Shown: piece by piece, positions 46,471 to 54,807 of the stretch | Position numbering within the stretch: the stretch's first letter is position 1 | How the letters are laid out: each line of letters starts with the position of its first letter | Assembly (NCBI RefSeq): GCF_900109365.1 | Contig: NZ_FNZR01000005.1 | Location: 1-64,000 of the forward strand | Direction of reading: 5' to 3' | Source of the DNA: Parapedobacter koreensis | GTDB taxonomy: Bacteria; Bacteroidota; Bacteroidia; Sphingobacteriales; Sphingobacteriaceae | Length of the DNA stretch: 64,000 bases | The notes under the pieces: model-generated | What the model was told of the DNA's origin: nothing | Database searches by the model: none | What the model saw: the letters and a program-made list of their open reading frames with translations, nothing else | Position numbers and translations under genes: made by a program

Positions 46471-47319
46471 CTAATAACTTTCTAGCACCGTTTTTACCTG
46501 CTCCATCAGCCACATCGGGGTAGAAGTAGCACCGCATACGCCTATGGTGTCACCGGGACTGAACATCTCCAAATGGAGTTCGGCCGGGTCGGAGACAAAA
46601 TAGCTGTTTGGATTACTTTTAAGGCACACATCATACAACACACGTCCGTTTGATGACTTCTTGCCGGAAACAAACACGACCTTATCGTATTTGCTCGCAA
46701 AATCCCCCAAATCATCATACCGATTGGATACCTGCCTGCATATGGTGTCATTGGCTTTCACGTCATATCCCCTGTTGAGCAGCTCGTCCTTGATCGCATA
46801 AAACTTATCCGTGCTCTTGGTCGTTTGGCTGTAAAGCGTAAAGCTGGCGGGCAATTCCATTTCATCCAGTTCAGCAATATCCTGAAATACGATAGCCTCA
46901 CCGTTGGTCTGCCCTTGCAGGCCAATGACCTCGGCATGGCCATGTTTGCCATAGATGAGTATCTTTTCCTGCTGGTCGTAAGAAGTCTTTACTCGGTTTT
47001 GCAGTTTAAGTACTACGGGACAGGAGGCATCGATGAGCGTGATATTGTTTTCAAGGGCTGTCCGATACGTTTCGGGCGCTTCGCCGTGCGCGCGGATAAG
47101 TACTTTTTCGTTTTTCAGATCAGGCAGGCTGTCGTGGCCGATGATGCGCAGTCCCTTAGCTTTTAGACGGGCTACCTCCTCATCATTGTGCACGATATCG
47201 CCGAGGCAATAAAGATAACCATCCTCTTTGAGTATCTCCTCTGCCATATCAATGGCATAGACCACTCCGAAGCAGAATCCGGAATCTTTATCAATGGTTA
47301 CCTGTAAGTTATAGCCCAT
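46471..47319 (-). CDS. ispH: 4-hydroxy-3-methylbut-2-enyl diphosphate reductase
   Basis: A 282-residue iron-sulfur enzyme, the final step of the MEP isoprenoid pathway. The three cluster cysteines are in SGFCFGV (about residue 14), DASCPVV (about 96) and NDTICRQV (about 193); the catalytic EHGE-like region and substrate residues (KYDKVVFVSGKKSSNG, then SNSYFV-like SNPNSYFVSDP) follow. The frame is open to 47373, but the ATG at 47319 gives the normal N-terminus (MGYNLQVTIDKDSGFCFG) and stands 7 nt after a -7 box. Confidence 0.95.
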   Translation of the reverse strand: MGYNLQVTIDKDSGFCFGVVYAIDMAEEILKEDGYLYCLGDIVHNDEEVARLKAKGLRIIGHDSLPDLKNEKVLIRAHGEAPETYRTALENNITLIDASCPVVLKLQNRVKTSYDQQEKILIYGKHGHAEVIGLQGQTNGEAIVFQDIAELDEMELPASFTLYSQTTKSTDKFYAIKDELLNRGYDVKANDTICRQVSNRYDDLGDFASKYDKVVFVSGKKSSNGRVLYDVCLKSNPNSYFVSDPAELHLEMFSPGDTIGVCGATSTPMWLMEQVKTVLESY

Positions 47320-47326
47320 TCCATTG

Positions 47327-47334
47327 CAAAGGTA
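47327..47334 (-). promoter_or_regulatory. -7 box TACCTTTG of ispH
   Basis: Perfect TAnnTTTG match, 7 nt before the ispH ATG at 47319; it supports that start because the longer frame would begin upstream of the promoter. Confidence 0.55.
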
Positions 47335-47381
47335 ACGATAAAATTCTATAGCAAGAAGTTCCGGTGCCAGCAATCATCGCT

Positions 47382-48230
47382 TTAAAGCCCCATCCAATCC
47401 AGAATGGGCCTACCCCAGTAAAACTTAATGAAATAGTAGGTACCGGTCAGTAAAAAAAAGGTGATAAGCAAAAGAGCGACCGTGCAAAAACCGTTGATCA
47501 CTGGCGAAGTGCGGTAGGTACGGGGCCGGATAAACAGTTCGGCCACCAACAGGTTGGGGATATAAAAGAAAAAAGCCATCACTTTGTCGAACAGGCCATG
47601 AAAATTTTCGTGCCCAAGTCCACCGGTCAAGAGCATCCAGAAACCATAATCTATGCGGTACAGCCACGAGCCAATTGCCAATGCATAAAGGCGTATCGCC
47701 CACGCACGATGCTTATCCATCCGGCCAGCCACAGCATGCCTATACGTCTCTATTGCTGCTACCAGTGTAAGTATGCCATATAGCGAAAAACCGATGTCCA
47801 TCACAAGTCCACCGACGGTGCCCTTAAGGGCAATGAATAGCAAGCCACCGATAGCGGCGCCTAGGGAGGAAACCACATAAATACGGCCCACCCAACGGTG
47901 GAAAGCCGGAAAGTGCTTCCTGAGGGATTTAATCAGCTGAATGCTTCCCAGTATCAAAACGATTCCGCCAAAGGCAAAATGAAGGCCCATACTCGCGGTT
48001 GACGTAGCCGATCCTTCGCTATATAAACCCGGCAAAACGTTGTTCCATTGCTCCATGTTGTCTTGGTATAAAGCATCGACATAGAAGGCAAGGATATACA
48101 AGCCAAAAAGCCCGGCACTTATCCAAACGGTGACGACTAATAAAAAACTGGAATACCGCAAGGCGGAGACATCAATTCTTCTGTTCGTGTTGGGCACCAA
48201 TGGTTGTGAGGCGGCATCAATAAGAGACAT
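47382..48230 (-). CDS. DUF2306-family membrane protein
   Basis: A 282-residue integral membrane protein with about seven membrane segments. The HRWVGRIYV motif after FPAFH (about residues 110-122) and HRAWAIR (about 176-182) are characteristic of DUF2306 proteins, whose function is unknown; the conserved histidines suggest haem or metal binding. A -7 box (48275-48282) about 45 nt upstream gives it its own promoter. No tie with ispH downstream other than a 62-nt gap on the same strand. Confidence 0.8.
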   Translation of the reverse strand: MSLIDAASQPLVPNTNRRIDVSALRYSSFLLVVTVWISAGLFGLYILAFYVDALYQDNMEQWNNVLPGLYSEGSATSTASMGLHFAFGGIVLILGSIQLIKSLRKHFPAFHRWVGRIYVVSSLGAAIGGLLFIALKGTVGGLVMDIGFSLYGILTLVAAIETYRHAVAGRMDKHRAWAIRLYALAIGSWLYRIDYGFWMLLTGGLGHENFHGLFDKVMAFFFYIPNLLVAELFIRPRTYRTSPVINGFCTVALLLITFFLLTGTYYFIKFYWGRPILDWMGL

Positions 48231-48274
48231 GGTTCAGTGCGGTTTAAATTAATGTTTAGTCATTTAGCGTCTTA

Positions 48275-48282
48275 CAAAGATA
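48275..48282 (-). promoter_or_regulatory. -7 box TATCTTTG of the DUF2306 gene
   Basis: Perfect TAnnTTTG match; the leader to the ATG at 48230 would be about 40 nt. Confidence 0.5.
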
Positions 48283-48390
48283 ACCTAAAAAAAACAGGTT
48301 ACAAATACTTTCTCTCCATGTCGTAATGGATAATTCGCCATGCATTTCGGCTGAACATTATTCATTTCCAAGGCAGTTGAGCGATCGGTA

Positions 48391-48423
48391 TATTGCAATT
48401 CTTATGCAATATACCTAAGTTTG
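48391..48423 (+). promoter_or_regulatory. ndk promoter with internal inverted repeat
   Basis: A TTG at 48393-48395 and TAAGTTTG at 48416-48423 are separated by 20 nt. Within this span TATTGCA (48391-48397) and TGCAATA (48405-48411) form an exact inverted repeat with a 7-nt spacer, so a dimeric repressor could cover the promoter. Confidence 0.55.
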
Positions 48424-48437
48424 CAAAAATTTTTTTA

Positions 48438-48863
48438 ATGACAACGACAACGAATAAAACATTCACCATGATTAAGCCCGATGCCGTGCGCAATGGCCAC
48501 GCCGGAGCTATTTTGAACGATATCATTGCAGGGGGATTTACGGTTGTGGCGATGAAATACACCCGGTTAAGTGAGGAAAACGCCGGTGCTTTTTATGCCG
48601 TGCACAAAGCGCGTCCGTTTTTTGGCGAACTGGTAGAATTTATGACTTCCGGCCCGATTGTGGCCGCTATCCTCGAAAAGGAAAACGCCGTAGAAGAGTT
48701 CCGTAAATTGATAGGTGCCACCGATCCGGCAAAGGCCGAACCCGGAACCATCCGTAATAAGTACGCGAAATCGATAGAAGCCAATGCCGTCCACGGCTCC
48801 GACTCCGATGAAAATGCCGAAATTGAAGGCAACTTCTTCTTTTCGCAGTTTGAGCGGTTTTAA
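48438..48863 (+). CDS. ndk: nucleoside diphosphate kinase
   Basis: A 141-residue cytoplasmic enzyme that moves the gamma-phosphate between nucleoside triphosphates and diphosphates through a phospho-histidine. The start [17 protein letters not shown], the active-site block [13 protein letters not shown] (His about 116) and the C-terminal FFFSQFERF are standard. The frame is open from 48393, but that would begin inside the promoter, so the ATG at 48438 is chosen. It converges with ybeY and shares a hairpin with it. Confidence 0.96.
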   Translation: MTTTTNKTFTMIKPDAVRNGHAGAILNDIIAGGFTVVAMKYTRLSEENAGAFYAVHKARPFFGELVEFMTSGPIVAAILEKENAVEEFRKLIGATDPAKAEPGTIRNKYAKSIEANAVHGSDSDENAEIEGNFFFSQFERF

Positions 48864-48872
48864 TGCCTAAGA

Positions 48873-48899
48873 CCTAACAGGTGTTATAAACCTGTTAGG
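48873..48899. terminator. shared hairpin between ndk and ybeY
   Basis: Arms 48873-48882 and 48890-48899 (10 bp, exact) with a 7-nt loop. The tail on the plus strand is T-rich (CTTCTTTG), fitting termination of ndk. The ybeY stop codon lies in the loop and its last codons in one arm, so for ybeY the hairpin overlaps coding sequence. Confidence 0.7.
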
Positions 48900-49318
48900 C
48901 TTCTTTGTGCCAGGTAAAAATCCTCCTTCTCCGTCATCAGCGCTTTATCTTCTTTTTTCTTATCCCCATATCCGCAGAGGTGCAGGATGCCGTGGATGAT
49001 GACGCGATGCAGTTCGTCGTGTTCCACTACACCGAATTTCGCAGCATTCTCACGGATACGATCGATACTGATGAACACATCCCCTGCAATCACCCCCGTC
49101 CGCTCACTGTTGTCAAACGTCACGATATCCGTATAGGTATCATGTTGAAGGTATTGCCTATTGATGTCGAGCAAATAAGCATCACTACATAGGATAAAAT
49201 TGATTTCACCGCATTTGTAGCCCTCAGCCTTAGCCGTCTCCTTTACCCATACGCGTAACGCGGCTTTCTGTTTGGGTTTATAAGTTGTATCTTCTGAAAA
49301 AAAATGGACTTGACCCAT
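48884..49318 (-). CDS. ybeY: endoribonuclease YbeY (16S rRNA maturation)
   Basis: A 144-residue metalloenzyme of rRNA processing and ribosome quality control. The conserved region reads HGILHLCGYGDKK (about residues 109-121): two zinc-binding histidines are kept, while the third is replaced by Asp (GYGD instead of GYDH), as is common in Bacteroidota. TYTDIVTFD (about 62-70) and AGDVFISIDRIRENA are also family features. A -7 box TACCTTTG (49344-49351) gives a leader of about 22 nt. Confidence 0.93.
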   Translation of the reverse strand: MGQVHFFSEDTTYKPKQKAALRVWVKETAKAEGYKCGEINFILCSDAYLLDINRQYLQHDTYTDIVTFDNSERTGVIAGDVFISIDRIRENAAKFGVVEHDELHRVIIHGILHLCGYGDKKKEDKALMTEKEDFYLAQRSLTGL

Positions 49319-49343
49319 GGTATGGAAACCTTAAATCTATGGC

Positions 49344-49351
49344 CAAAGGTA
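49344..49351 (-). promoter_or_regulatory. -7 box TACCTTTG of ybeY
   Basis: Perfect TAnnTTTG match 25 nt before the ybeY ATG at 49318; it lies in the short gap between ruvX and ybeY. Confidence 0.5.
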
Positions 49352-49357
49352 ACAAGT

Positions 49358-49777
49358 TTATCCCTGAAAACTCCGTTTTTCAAGGTAAGACTGAAGAATA
49401 AGTACTGCAGCCACACTGTCTATCAATGCTTTATTCCGGCGTTTTTCTTTCCCGAGCCCACTTTGGGCGATAGCTGCTGAGGCTATTTTGGAAGTGAATC
49501 GTTCGTCGATTGTTTCGATGGCAACGGCGGGAAACGTGCGGCGCAAAGACCGGATAAAGCCCTTGATGTGTTGGGCAGATTCAGAATCCGTGCCGTCCAT
49601 TTGCTTGGGCATCCCCACGACAAATATAGCCACCGCCTCATTTCCCAAGTAATTCTTCACATATGCCATCACATCTTTAGCATGCACGGTAGTCAATGCA
49701 GTAGCGATTAATTGCAAGGGATCAGTCACCGCAATACCTATACGTTTGGTTCCATAATCAAAAGCCATGATGCGCAT
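49358..49777 (-). CDS. ruvX: Holliday-junction resolvase-like protein RuvX/YqgF
   Basis: A 139-residue RNase H-fold protein acting in rRNA 5'-end processing and possibly in recombination. The first Asp is in MAFDYGTKRIGIAV (about residue 5), followed by VGMPKQMDGTDS (about 72-83), DERFTSKIA (about 104) and the late Asp in KALIDSVAAVLIL. The frame is open to 49822, but the ATG at 49777 gives the standard N-terminus and lies 7 nt after a -7 box. Confidence 0.93.
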   Translation of the reverse strand: MRIMAFDYGTKRIGIAVTDPLQLIATALTTVHAKDVMAYVKNYLGNEAVAIFVVGMPKQMDGTDSESAQHIKGFIRSLRRTFPAVAIETIDERFTSKIASAAIAQSGLGKEKRRNKALIDSVAAVLILQSYLEKRSFQG

Positions 49778-49784
49778 AATGCCG

Positions 49785-49792
49785 CAAAGATA
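49785..49792 (-). promoter_or_regulatory. -7 box TATCTTTG of ruvX
   Basis: Perfect TAnnTTTG match, 7 nt before the ruvX ATG at 49777. Confidence 0.55.
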
Positions 49793-49832
49793 GGTCATCC
49801 AACCGTGGAAACCATAAGCCATTGTATCTTTA

Positions 49833-50033
49833 CTAAAAGATATAGAGGAAGTAAATAATGGCCATTATGGTAATAGCAATAATCACGGCTACCCAAATAA
49901 TCTTGCTTGCAGGCCTATCATTCGGTTCCTTTATGGCCTCGGGTGACGGGGCGGGGTTTTCCTGATGTGCAGCATAGTTGTCCTCCGCTTGAAGATTTCC
50001 GTCGCTGTCCGTTCGATGACTATTTGTTTCCAT
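49833..50033 (-). CDS. small membrane protein, hypothetical
   Basis: A 66-residue protein with a hydrophilic, acidic N-terminal half and one C-terminal membrane segment (IIWVAVIIAITIMAIIYFLYIF), so it is probably tail-anchored with the N-terminus in the cytoplasm. No family recognised. The frame is open to 50057; the ATG at 50033 (METNSH) is the more usual-looking start. It lies 55 nt upstream of ruvX on the same strand and diverges from dnaN. Confidence 0.6.
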   Translation of the reverse strand: METNSHRTDSDGNLQAEDNYAAHQENPAPSPEAIKEPNDRPASKIIWVAVIIAITIMAIIYFLYIF

Positions 50034-50161
50034 AACAATAAAACATTGGTCTCTCAACTAATCAACAACGGTTTTCAGGGATTGTTTGCGCATTCAAATC
50101 ACAATCTCATTTCCCGAATACCAAATCTTTTCCTTATCATTGCACGTAATATTATTCGGAC

Positions 50162-51286
50162 ATGAGATTTATTGTTTCTACTTCAATATTATTAAAACAA
50201 CTACAGGCCATCAGCGGAGCCTCCAGTAGCAGTACCGTACTTCCTATATTGGAAAATTTTCTGTTTGAAATCAAGGACAACGTACTTACAATCTCTGCTA
50301 CGGACCTACAGACCAGCATGGTCACTTCCCTTCCCATTGAGGCTAAGGAAGAAGGCCGTGTAGCCATGCCGTCTAAAATATTGATTGAAACCCTCAAAAC
50401 GCTGCCGGATCAACCGGTGGCCTTCTCTGTAGACACACAGACGCTGGCTATTGAAATCAGTGCAGGCGACGGTAAATATAAGCTCAGCGGTGAAAATGCG
50501 GATGACTTCCCCAAAATTCCCGTTGTAGACAACGCCTCTTCCGTCAGTATGCCGACATCGGTACTGGCAGAAGCCATCAATAAGACCATTTTTGCAGTGA
50601 GCAATGACGAGCTGCGTCCAGCTATGTCCGGGGTATTGGTACAGTTTGCCGAGCAATCCATCACATTTGTCGCTACGGATGCCCATAAATTGGTACGCTA
50701 TCGACGTACTGATATTGGCTCTCCCAAGCCTACCTCGTTGATTTTGCCGAAGAAGGCACTGTCCTTGCTAAAGTCTTCATTGCCCACGGAGGACGTCGGC
50801 GTCTCCATGGAATACAATAGCACAAATGCCTTCTTCAAGTTTGGCAGCATACACCTCATCTGCCGCCTGATTGATGAGCGTTATCCGGACTATGAAGCCG
50901 TGATTCCACGGGTCAATCCCAACAGGCTGACGCTCGATCGGCATATTTTCCTTAATTCGCTCCGCCGGGTCGTGATCTTTGCCAATAAGACCACCCATCA
51001 GGTAAGGCTCAAAATTTCGGGCAGCGAACTGAACATCTCCGCAGAAGATCTCGACTTTTCCAACGAAGCCCACGAACGGCTCAGCTGCCAATTTGAAGGC
51101 GAAGACATGGAAATCGGCTTCAACGCCAAATTTTTGGTAGAAATGCTCAATAACTTGGATAGTGAAGAAGTCGTCCTCGAAATGAGCACACCAAACCGTG
51201 CTGGATTATTGATTCCCGCTGTTTCGGATGAAAGCGAGGATATCCTGATGTTGGTAATGCCCGTCATGTTGAACAATTTAGGTTAA
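50162..51286 (+). CDS. dnaN: DNA polymerase III beta sliding clamp
   Basis: A 374-residue ring-forming clamp that tethers the replicative polymerase. Three repeated clamp domains (about 1-122, 127-245 and 246-374) are visible; the start MRFIVSTSILLKQLQAISGA and the end LMLVMPVMLNN (standard VMPMRL-type tail) are typical. No dnaA or origin-like DnaA-box cluster is seen next to it, so it is not at the classical dnaA-dnaN locus. A near-consensus -7 box (TATCATTG) lies about 25 nt upstream. The DedA gene follows after 6 nt. Confidence 0.96.
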   Translation: MRFIVSTSILLKQLQAISGASSSSTVLPILENFLFEIKDNVLTISATDLQTSMVTSLPIEAKEEGRVAMPSKILIETLKTLPDQPVAFSVDTQTLAIEISAGDGKYKLSGENADDFPKIPVVDNASSVSMPTSVLAEAINKTIFAVSNDELRPAMSGVLVQFAEQSITFVATDAHKLVRYRRTDIGSPKPTSLILPKKALSLLKSSLPTEDVGVSMEYNSTNAFFKFGSIHLICRLIDERYPDYEAVIPRVNPNRLTLDRHIFLNSLRRVVIFANKTTHQVRLKISGSELNISAEDLDFSNEAHERLSCQFEGEDMEIGFNAKFLVEMLNNLDSEEVVLEMSTPNRAGLLIPAVSDESEDILMLVMPVMLNNLG

Positions 51287-51292
51287 ACAGCC

Positions 51293-51949
51293 TTGGATCT
51301 GATTACGTCACTCATTGACTTCATCCTTCATATCGATCAGCACTTGGTCGAAATCGTCAATGACTATAAGACGTGGACATACCTTATCCTGTTTCTCATT
51401 ATTTTTATCGAGACTGGGGTCGTTGTAATGCCCTTTTTACCAGGCGATTCCCTGCTCTTCGCCGCTGGAATGCTAGCCGCACAACCGAACGAATTAAATG
51501 TTTGGCTAATGATTTTCGTGCTCTTGGTGGCAGCGATAACTGGCGACTCCCTCAACTACGCCATCGGGAAACGCTTCGGAATGCAAGTCACGAGATTCCG
51601 GCTTTTTGGGAAACAGGTCGTAAAGGAAGAACACATCGAAAAAACCCAGGCTTTTTACTTAAAATACGGAAGCAAAACCATTGTAATTGCCCGCTTCGTG
51701 CCGATTGTCAGAACCCTTGCCCCTTTTGTTGGCGGTATCGGGAGGATGAATTATGGAACCTTTTTAACCTACAATGTGGTGGGTGCGTTACTCTGGGTTA
51801 TGGGCATCACTTTAGCGGGTTATTTCCTGGGCAATATCCCCATTATCCGGGAAAACTTCTCCAAAGTGGTGCTGCTGATCATTTTCCTTTCTATCCTGCC
51901 GATAATTGTGGAAGTTATCCGGGGTAACCGCGCGCATAAATCGGCATAG
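51293..51949 (+). CDS. DedA-family membrane protein
   Basis: A 218-residue inner-membrane protein with the SNARE-associated/DedA domain: ETGVVVMPFLPGDSLLFAAG (about 40-60), a re-entrant-type second half with RFVPIVRTLAPFVGG (about 138-152) and several membrane segments. Members scramble or move lipid carriers and help keep the proton gradient. Start: TTG at 51293 is the only usual start codon before residue 46, because an in-frame stop lies three codons upstream (51284-51286, the dnaN stop); the resulting N-terminus MDLITSLIDFILHIDQHL matches the family. Co-transcribed with dnaN. Confidence 0.9.
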   Translation: MDLITSLIDFILHIDQHLVEIVNDYKTWTYLILFLIIFIETGVVVMPFLPGDSLLFAAGMLAAQPNELNVWLMIFVLLVAAITGDSLNYAIGKRFGMQVTRFRLFGKQVVKEEHIEKTQAFYLKYGSKTIVIARFVPIVRTLAPFVGGIGRMNYGTFLTYNVVGALLWVMGITLAGYFLGNIPIIRENFSKVVLLIIFLSILPIIVEVIRGNRAHKSA

Positions 51950-51975
51950 GCAACGCAAACCTAAAACCTAATTAT

Positions 51976-51983
51976 TACCTTTG
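51976..51983 (+). promoter_or_regulatory. -7 box TACCTTTG of yicC
   Basis: Perfect TAnnTTTG match with only 3 nt to the ATG at 51987; transcription would begin at or inside the start codon. Confidence 0.5.
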
Positions 51984-51986
51984 CAT

Positions 51987-52862
51987 ATGATTAAATCCAT
52001 GACGGGCTATGGCTTAGGAGCCAGAGACAACCAAAAGGTAAAATACACGGTTGAAATCAAATCCTTAAACTCGAAATTCCTGGAATTGATGCTACGGCTG
52101 CCCAAGGCATTTTCAGATAAAGAACTTACGTTGCGCAGTGAATGCTCACGGCTTATCGAACGGGGCAAGGTCAACGTCGTCGTCAGTGTGGAGTATGTCG
52201 ACCAGACGGCGGCTGCGGCTACCATCAATGCAGGATTGCTCAAAAACTATTACCGTCAATTGGACACTATCGCCGCCGAGCTGGGCGCCGATAAGAGTAA
52301 GCTCTTCGAAGTCGCCCTCAATATGCCCGAAGTCATCAGTCACAATGAAGAAGAGGCCGAAGAGGAAGAGGCTGCCTTGCTTATGGGTGCCTTCCAAGAT
52401 GCCGTGGCCCAGCTTGATCTATTCCGCAGGGATGAAGGCGACGTACTCAAACAAGATCTCTCCTCCCGTACATTGGAAATTCTCAGATTCCTCGGCGAAG
52501 TAGAAAGTGTAGAGACGGATCGCATCCCCCTCATCCGCGACCGCATCAGCCACTACATGGACGAGACTGTTGGCAAGGAAAATGTAGACATGAACCGCTT
52601 CGAGCAAGAGCTTATCTTCTACATCGATAAATTGGATATCACCGAAGAAAAGGTACGCTTACGCAGCCATTGCAATTACTTCCTGCAAGCCCTTGACGCT
52701 GCGGACGCCAACGGCAAAAAACTGGGTTTCATTTCGCAGGAAATGGGCCGCGAAATCAATACCCTGGGATCAAAGGCCAATCACGCGGGCATCCAGCAGA
52801 TTGTCGTGCGTATGAAGGAAGAGCTCGAAAAGATTAAGGAGCAATTGCTAAACGTACTGTGA
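51987..52862 (+). CDS. yicC: YicC-family endoribonuclease
   Basis: A 291-residue protein. N-terminal YicC domain (MIKSMTGYGLGARDN, SLNSKFLELMLRLP) and C-terminal DUF1732 with FISQEMGREINTLGSKANHAGIQ (about 249-271) are both intact. YicC proteins are RNA endonucleases involved in turnover of small RNAs in Escherichia coli. The ATG at 51987 is preferred over a TTG two codons upstream that lies in the promoter. Its stop overlaps the region before gmk (ATG 52865), so yicC-gmk-nadD form one operon, as in other Bacteroidota. Confidence 0.93.
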   Translation: MIKSMTGYGLGARDNQKVKYTVEIKSLNSKFLELMLRLPKAFSDKELTLRSECSRLIERGKVNVVVSVEYVDQTAAAATINAGLLKNYYRQLDTIAAELGADKSKLFEVALNMPEVISHNEEEAEEEEAALLMGAFQDAVAQLDLFRRDEGDVLKQDLSSRTLEILRFLGEVESVETDRIPLIRDRISHYMDETVGKENVDMNRFEQELIFYIDKLDITEEKVRLRSHCNYFLQALDAADANGKKLGFISQEMGREINTLGSKANHAGIQQIVVRMKEELEKIKEQLLNVL

Positions 52863-52864
52863 CC

Positions 52865-53443
52865 ATGGAAGGAAAGCTCATCATATTCTCCGCACCCTCC
52901 GGCGCTGGCAAGACCACCATTGTCAGGCACCTGCTGGCCAAACATTCGGATAAGATTTGCTTCTCCATCTCGGCGAGCACGCGCCCACCCCGCGAAGGCG
53001 AGGTAGGCGGCAAAGATTACTACTTTATATCCAAGGAAGAATTTTTGCACCGTGTGGCAAAAAAAGAATTTATCGAATTTGAAGAAGTCTACTCCGGCAC
53101 GTTTTATGGCACACTCCGCTCGGAAGTGGAGCGGATATGGGCATTGGGCAAGCATGTCATCTTCGATATCGACGTGGAGGGTGGATTGCACCTCAAGCGA
53201 AAATACGCTGATCGCGCGTTGGCCATATTTGTGCAACCTCCGTCCTTGGAAGTGCTCGTGCAGCGCCTGCGTGCTCGGGGCACTGATAGCGAAGAAAAAC
53301 TGGCCGAACGGATAGTAAAAGCCGAAAAAGAACTCAGTTATGCCGATCGCTTTGACATCATCCTACACAACGATGATCTTGATCAAGCCTGTGCCGAGGC
53401 TGAGCAATTGGTGTTGAACTTTCTACCCCAGGGCAAAAGCTAA
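52865..53443 (+). CDS. gmk: guanylate kinase
   Basis: A 192-residue cytoplasmic enzyme converting GMP and ATP to GDP and ADP. P-loop SAPSGAGKTTI (about residues 9-19), the GMP-binding ISASTRPPREGEVGGKDYYF (about 38-57) and FDIDVEGGL (about 99-107) are present. A GTG at 52859 overlapping the yicC stop is an alternative start; the ATG at 52865 gives MEGKLIIFSAPSG, the common form. Translationally coupled to yicC and followed 5 nt later by nadD. Confidence 0.96.
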   Translation: MEGKLIIFSAPSGAGKTTIVRHLLAKHSDKICFSISASTRPPREGEVGGKDYYFISKEEFLHRVAKKEFIEFEEVYSGTFYGTLRSEVERIWALGKHVIFDIDVEGGLHLKRKYADRALAIFVQPPSLEVLVQRLRARGTDSEEKLAERIVKAEKELSYADRFDIILHNDDLDQACAEAEQLVLNFLPQGKS

Positions 53444-53448
53444 TCGCC

Positions 53449-54027
53449 ATGCGTACCGTCGGTTTGTTTTTCGGATCGTTTAATCCCATACACACCGGAC
53501 ACCTGATTATTGCCAACTATATGGCACATTACACCGACCTTGATGAGGTATGGTTGGTCGTTTCCCCGCACAATCCGTTGAAGAAAAAAGACTCACTCAT
53601 CAATATGTATGACCGCTTGGAAATGGTAAACCTTGCCATTGAACATGCCGATGGCATCCGCAGCAGCACCATCGAGTTTTCACTGCCCCAACCCTCATAC
53701 ACCATTGATACACTCACCTACCTCCGGGAAAAACAACCCGCCACGCAGTTTGTGCTCATCATGGGATCCGACAATCTTGCCACGTTTCACAAATGGAAGA
53801 ATTATGAGCTGCTCTTACGTGATTATCGTATCTTCGTCTATCCACGGCCGGATTATCCCACACCCCCAGAATTGGCAGATCACCCCTCCGTCACCGTCAC
53901 GGACACACCATTGATGGAGTTTTCCTCCACCTTTATCCGCAATGCGGTGAAGGCGGATAAAAATATCCGCTACTTCGTGCCCGATAGTGTAATGGCCTTC
54001 ATTGAAAGCAAAGGTCTGTATAAATAA
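53449..54027 (+). CDS. nadD: nicotinate-nucleotide adenylyltransferase
   Basis: A 192-residue cytoplasmic enzyme that adenylates nicotinate mononucleotide in NAD synthesis. The nucleotidyltransferase motif GSFNPIHTGHL (about 10-20) and the C-terminal MEFSSTFIRNAVKADKNIRYF (about 160-180; the SST-IR motif) identify it. Last gene of the yicC-gmk-nadD operon; it ends 2 nt from the convergent kduD gene with no hairpin visible. Confidence 0.95.
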   Translation: MRTVGLFFGSFNPIHTGHLIIANYMAHYTDLDEVWLVVSPHNPLKKKDSLINMYDRLEMVNLAIEHADGIRSSTIEFSLPQPSYTIDTLTYLREKQPATQFVLIMGSDNLATFHKWKNYELLLRDYRIFVYPRPDYPTPPELADHPSVTVTDTPLMEFSSTFIRNAVKADKNIRYFVPDSVMAFIESKGLYK

Positions 54028-54029
54028 AA

Positions 54030-54800
54030 CTACCTACCCATCCAGCCCCCATCTACCGTGAGGATGGTGCCATGCACGTAATTGGACGCCGCCGATGCCA
54101 GGAATACAGCAGGCCCCTTAAAGTCTTCAGGTTCGCCCCAGCGGCCAGCCGGGATACGTTCCAAGATAGCGCGGCTCCGGTCGGCATCTGTGCGTAGCGC
54201 CTCGGTATTGTCCGTAGAGATATAACCCGGAGCGATGGCATTTACGTTGACACCCTTCGATGCCCATTCGTTGGCAAAAGCCTTAGTAAGCTGTCCAATC
54301 GCTCCTTTTGAGGCCGCATAACCCGGCACGTTAATACCCCCCTGAAACGTGAGCAACGACGCGGTGAAGATAATCTTGCCACTACCCCTTGCCACCATAT
54401 CTTTTCCGATTTCTCGCGCGAGCACAAATTGCGAATTTTGGTTCACCTCGATGACCTCGTCCCAGTAATCGTCGGGATGCTCCGCGGCCGGCTTGCGCAG
54501 TATGGTACCGGCATTGTTAAATAAGATATCTACCTGAGGGTGCTCCGCTCGGATACGATCGATGAACGCATATACAGATTTCCGATCGCTAAAGTCGGCC
54601 TGGTAAGCATAAAACTTCCGGCCCATCGTCTCCACCGCTTCCGACACCGCACTTCCCACCAACTCCAGCGATGCCGATACCCCAATGATATCCGCACCCG
54701 CTTCAGCGAGGGATTCAGCAATCGCTTTGCCGATACCCCGTTTGCATCCGGTCACCATGGCGACCTTCCCGGTCAAGTCAAATCGATTGTTATTTGCCAT
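54030..54800 (-). CDS. kduD: 2-dehydro-3-deoxy-D-gluconate 5-dehydrogenase
   Basis: A 256-residue short-chain dehydrogenase. Cofactor motif TGCKRGIGKAIA (about 18-29), NNAGT (about 94), catalytic Ser and the YAASK pair (about 161-165) are in place. The N-terminus FDLTGKVAMVTGCKRGIG is typical of KduD, which reduces the keto group of 2,5-diketo-3-deoxygluconate to give 2-keto-3-deoxygluconate in unsaturated uronate breakdown. The first gene of the operon is kduI, which makes its substrate, so the assignment is firm. The gap to the DUF4861 gene is 7 nt. Confidence 0.92.
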   Translation of the reverse strand: MANNNRFDLTGKVAMVTGCKRGIGKAIAESLAEAGADIIGVSASLELVGSAVSEAVETMGRKFYAYQADFSDRKSVYAFIDRIRAEHPQVDILFNNAGTILRKPAAEHPDDYWDEVIEVNQNSQFVLAREIGKDMVARGSGKIIFTASLLTFQGGINVPGYAASKGAIGQLTKAFANEWASKGVNVNAIAPGYISTDNTEALRTDADRSRAILERIPAGRWGEPEDFKGPAVFLASAASNYVHGTILTVDGGWMGR

Positions 54801-54807
54801 ATATAGC

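Noticed and set aside
50040-50161. Replication origin next to dnaN
   Set aside because: No dnaA gene and no cluster of DnaA boxes is visible; dnaN is commonly away from the origin in Bacteroidota.
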